From: a virus
DNA: 39,979 bases
IMG/VR virus record: IMGVR_UViG_3300025141_000257
Coordinates: 1-39,979 of that record
Direction: 5' to 3' (one strand)
Part shown: positions 39,757 to 39,979 of the stretch, piece after piece
Layout of the letters: every line of letters begins with the position of its first letter
Position numbering within the stretch: the first letter of the stretch is position 1
The notes under the pieces: model-generated
Databases searched by the model: none
Seen by the model: only the letters and a program-made list of their open reading frames with translations
Told to the model about the DNA's origin: nothing
Made by a program: the position numbers and the translations under genes

Positions 39757-39979
39757 CAGTGTCCGCCCCCGCAGCAATCACAATCACCGGCGAGTTCGGT
39801 ACATGGGTTGATCACCTCAGGGCAACCGGCGGGAGCATGGGGGCATTTCGCTACCCCGCCACAAGGTATCACTGTTCCATCACCACAACACATCGGGAAC
39901 GCGTGCCACTGGCCTCCCTTTCCTACAACGCAGTCAGACTGTGGCATCAACTCTCCACTACAATTGTCGTACAGTGGGG
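39756..39979 (-). CDS. C-terminal end of the tail nozzle protein (partial)
   Basis: The frame enters from the right edge and ends at TGA 39756 with Cys-rich GDCDCCGGGH. On the circular map it joins the gene ending at base 1. The overlap with 1-158 covers most of it; the last 21 residues plus stop are present only here. Confidence 0.85.
   Translation of the reverse strand, partial: PLYDNCSGELMPQSDCVVGKGGQWHAFPMCCGDGTVIPCGGVAKCPHAPAGCPEVINPCTELAGDCDCCGGGH
39822..39979. repeat. Right copy of terminal overlap
   Basis: Matches 1-158 at 154 of 158 bases. Three of the four differences fall within ten bases at the segment coding VGKGGQW(R/H)(G/A)FP(V/M)CCGDG. Confidence 0.9.

Overview
The window looks like one complete tailed-phage genome, almost certainly a podovirus (short-tailed phage), of about 39.8 kb. 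The first 158 bases recur at the last 158 bases with four substitutions, and the leftmost gene (tail nozzle protein, minus strand) is completed by the rightmost coding segment. The sequence is therefore best read as a circular map, or circularly permuted molecule, of about 39,821 bp opened inside that gene. I see no tRNA, integrase, DNA polymerase, RNA polymerase, reverse transcriptase, CRISPR array or insertion sequence. Genes usually have good Shine-Dalgarno sites and often 1-4 nt start/stop overlaps. The base composition is GC-rich. The host is unknown; Cys-rich repeats in the tail protein resemble repeats of planctomycete secreted proteins, a weak pointer to that phylum.

Late region, all minus strand: it starts at about 14.2 kb, runs left to base 1, continues at the right end and stops at about 23.06 kb. 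Order of transcription: small terminase, large terminase, two small genes, portal, FmdB-like small protein, scaffold, major capsid protein, two tandem decoration-protein paralogues, head-tail adaptor, small protein, lysis-type membrane genes (TM plus coiled coil, two-TM holin-like, lipoprotein), tail fibre, tail nozzle protein with a Cys-rich C-terminus; then (right end) a helical protein, four structural/ejection proteins with one very small ORF between them, a 3,095-residue giant virion protein, a small conserved protein and a metallophosphoesterase.

Early, replication/recombination region, minus strand 22.6-18.25 kb: small DNA-binding-like protein, RecE-like exonuclease, annealase-like protein, replication initiator with winged HTH, DnaC-like ATPase, a hypothetical protein and a RusA-type resolvase. 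A divergent excisionase/MerR-type HTH gene (22808-23053, plus) faces this operon across a 254-bp region rich in short dyads.

Plus-strand accessory region 14.36-18.21 kb: eleven small, mostly unrecognised genes. Nine of them are each preceded by the same two-hairpin element: an approximately 30-nt hairpin with a C-C type mismatch, usually capped by GAAA, and a second small hairpin directly upstream of the ribosome binding site. The sequence varies but pairing is retained, which suggests a real RNA element. The array ends with a Cro-like HTH gene and a rho-independent terminator. This cassette-like array is the most unusual feature of the window.

Other notable signals are three pairs of 24-35 bp near-identical, in-frame segments shared by otherwise unrelated genes, a module duplicated between adjacent virion proteins, and competing hairpins after the decoration genes.
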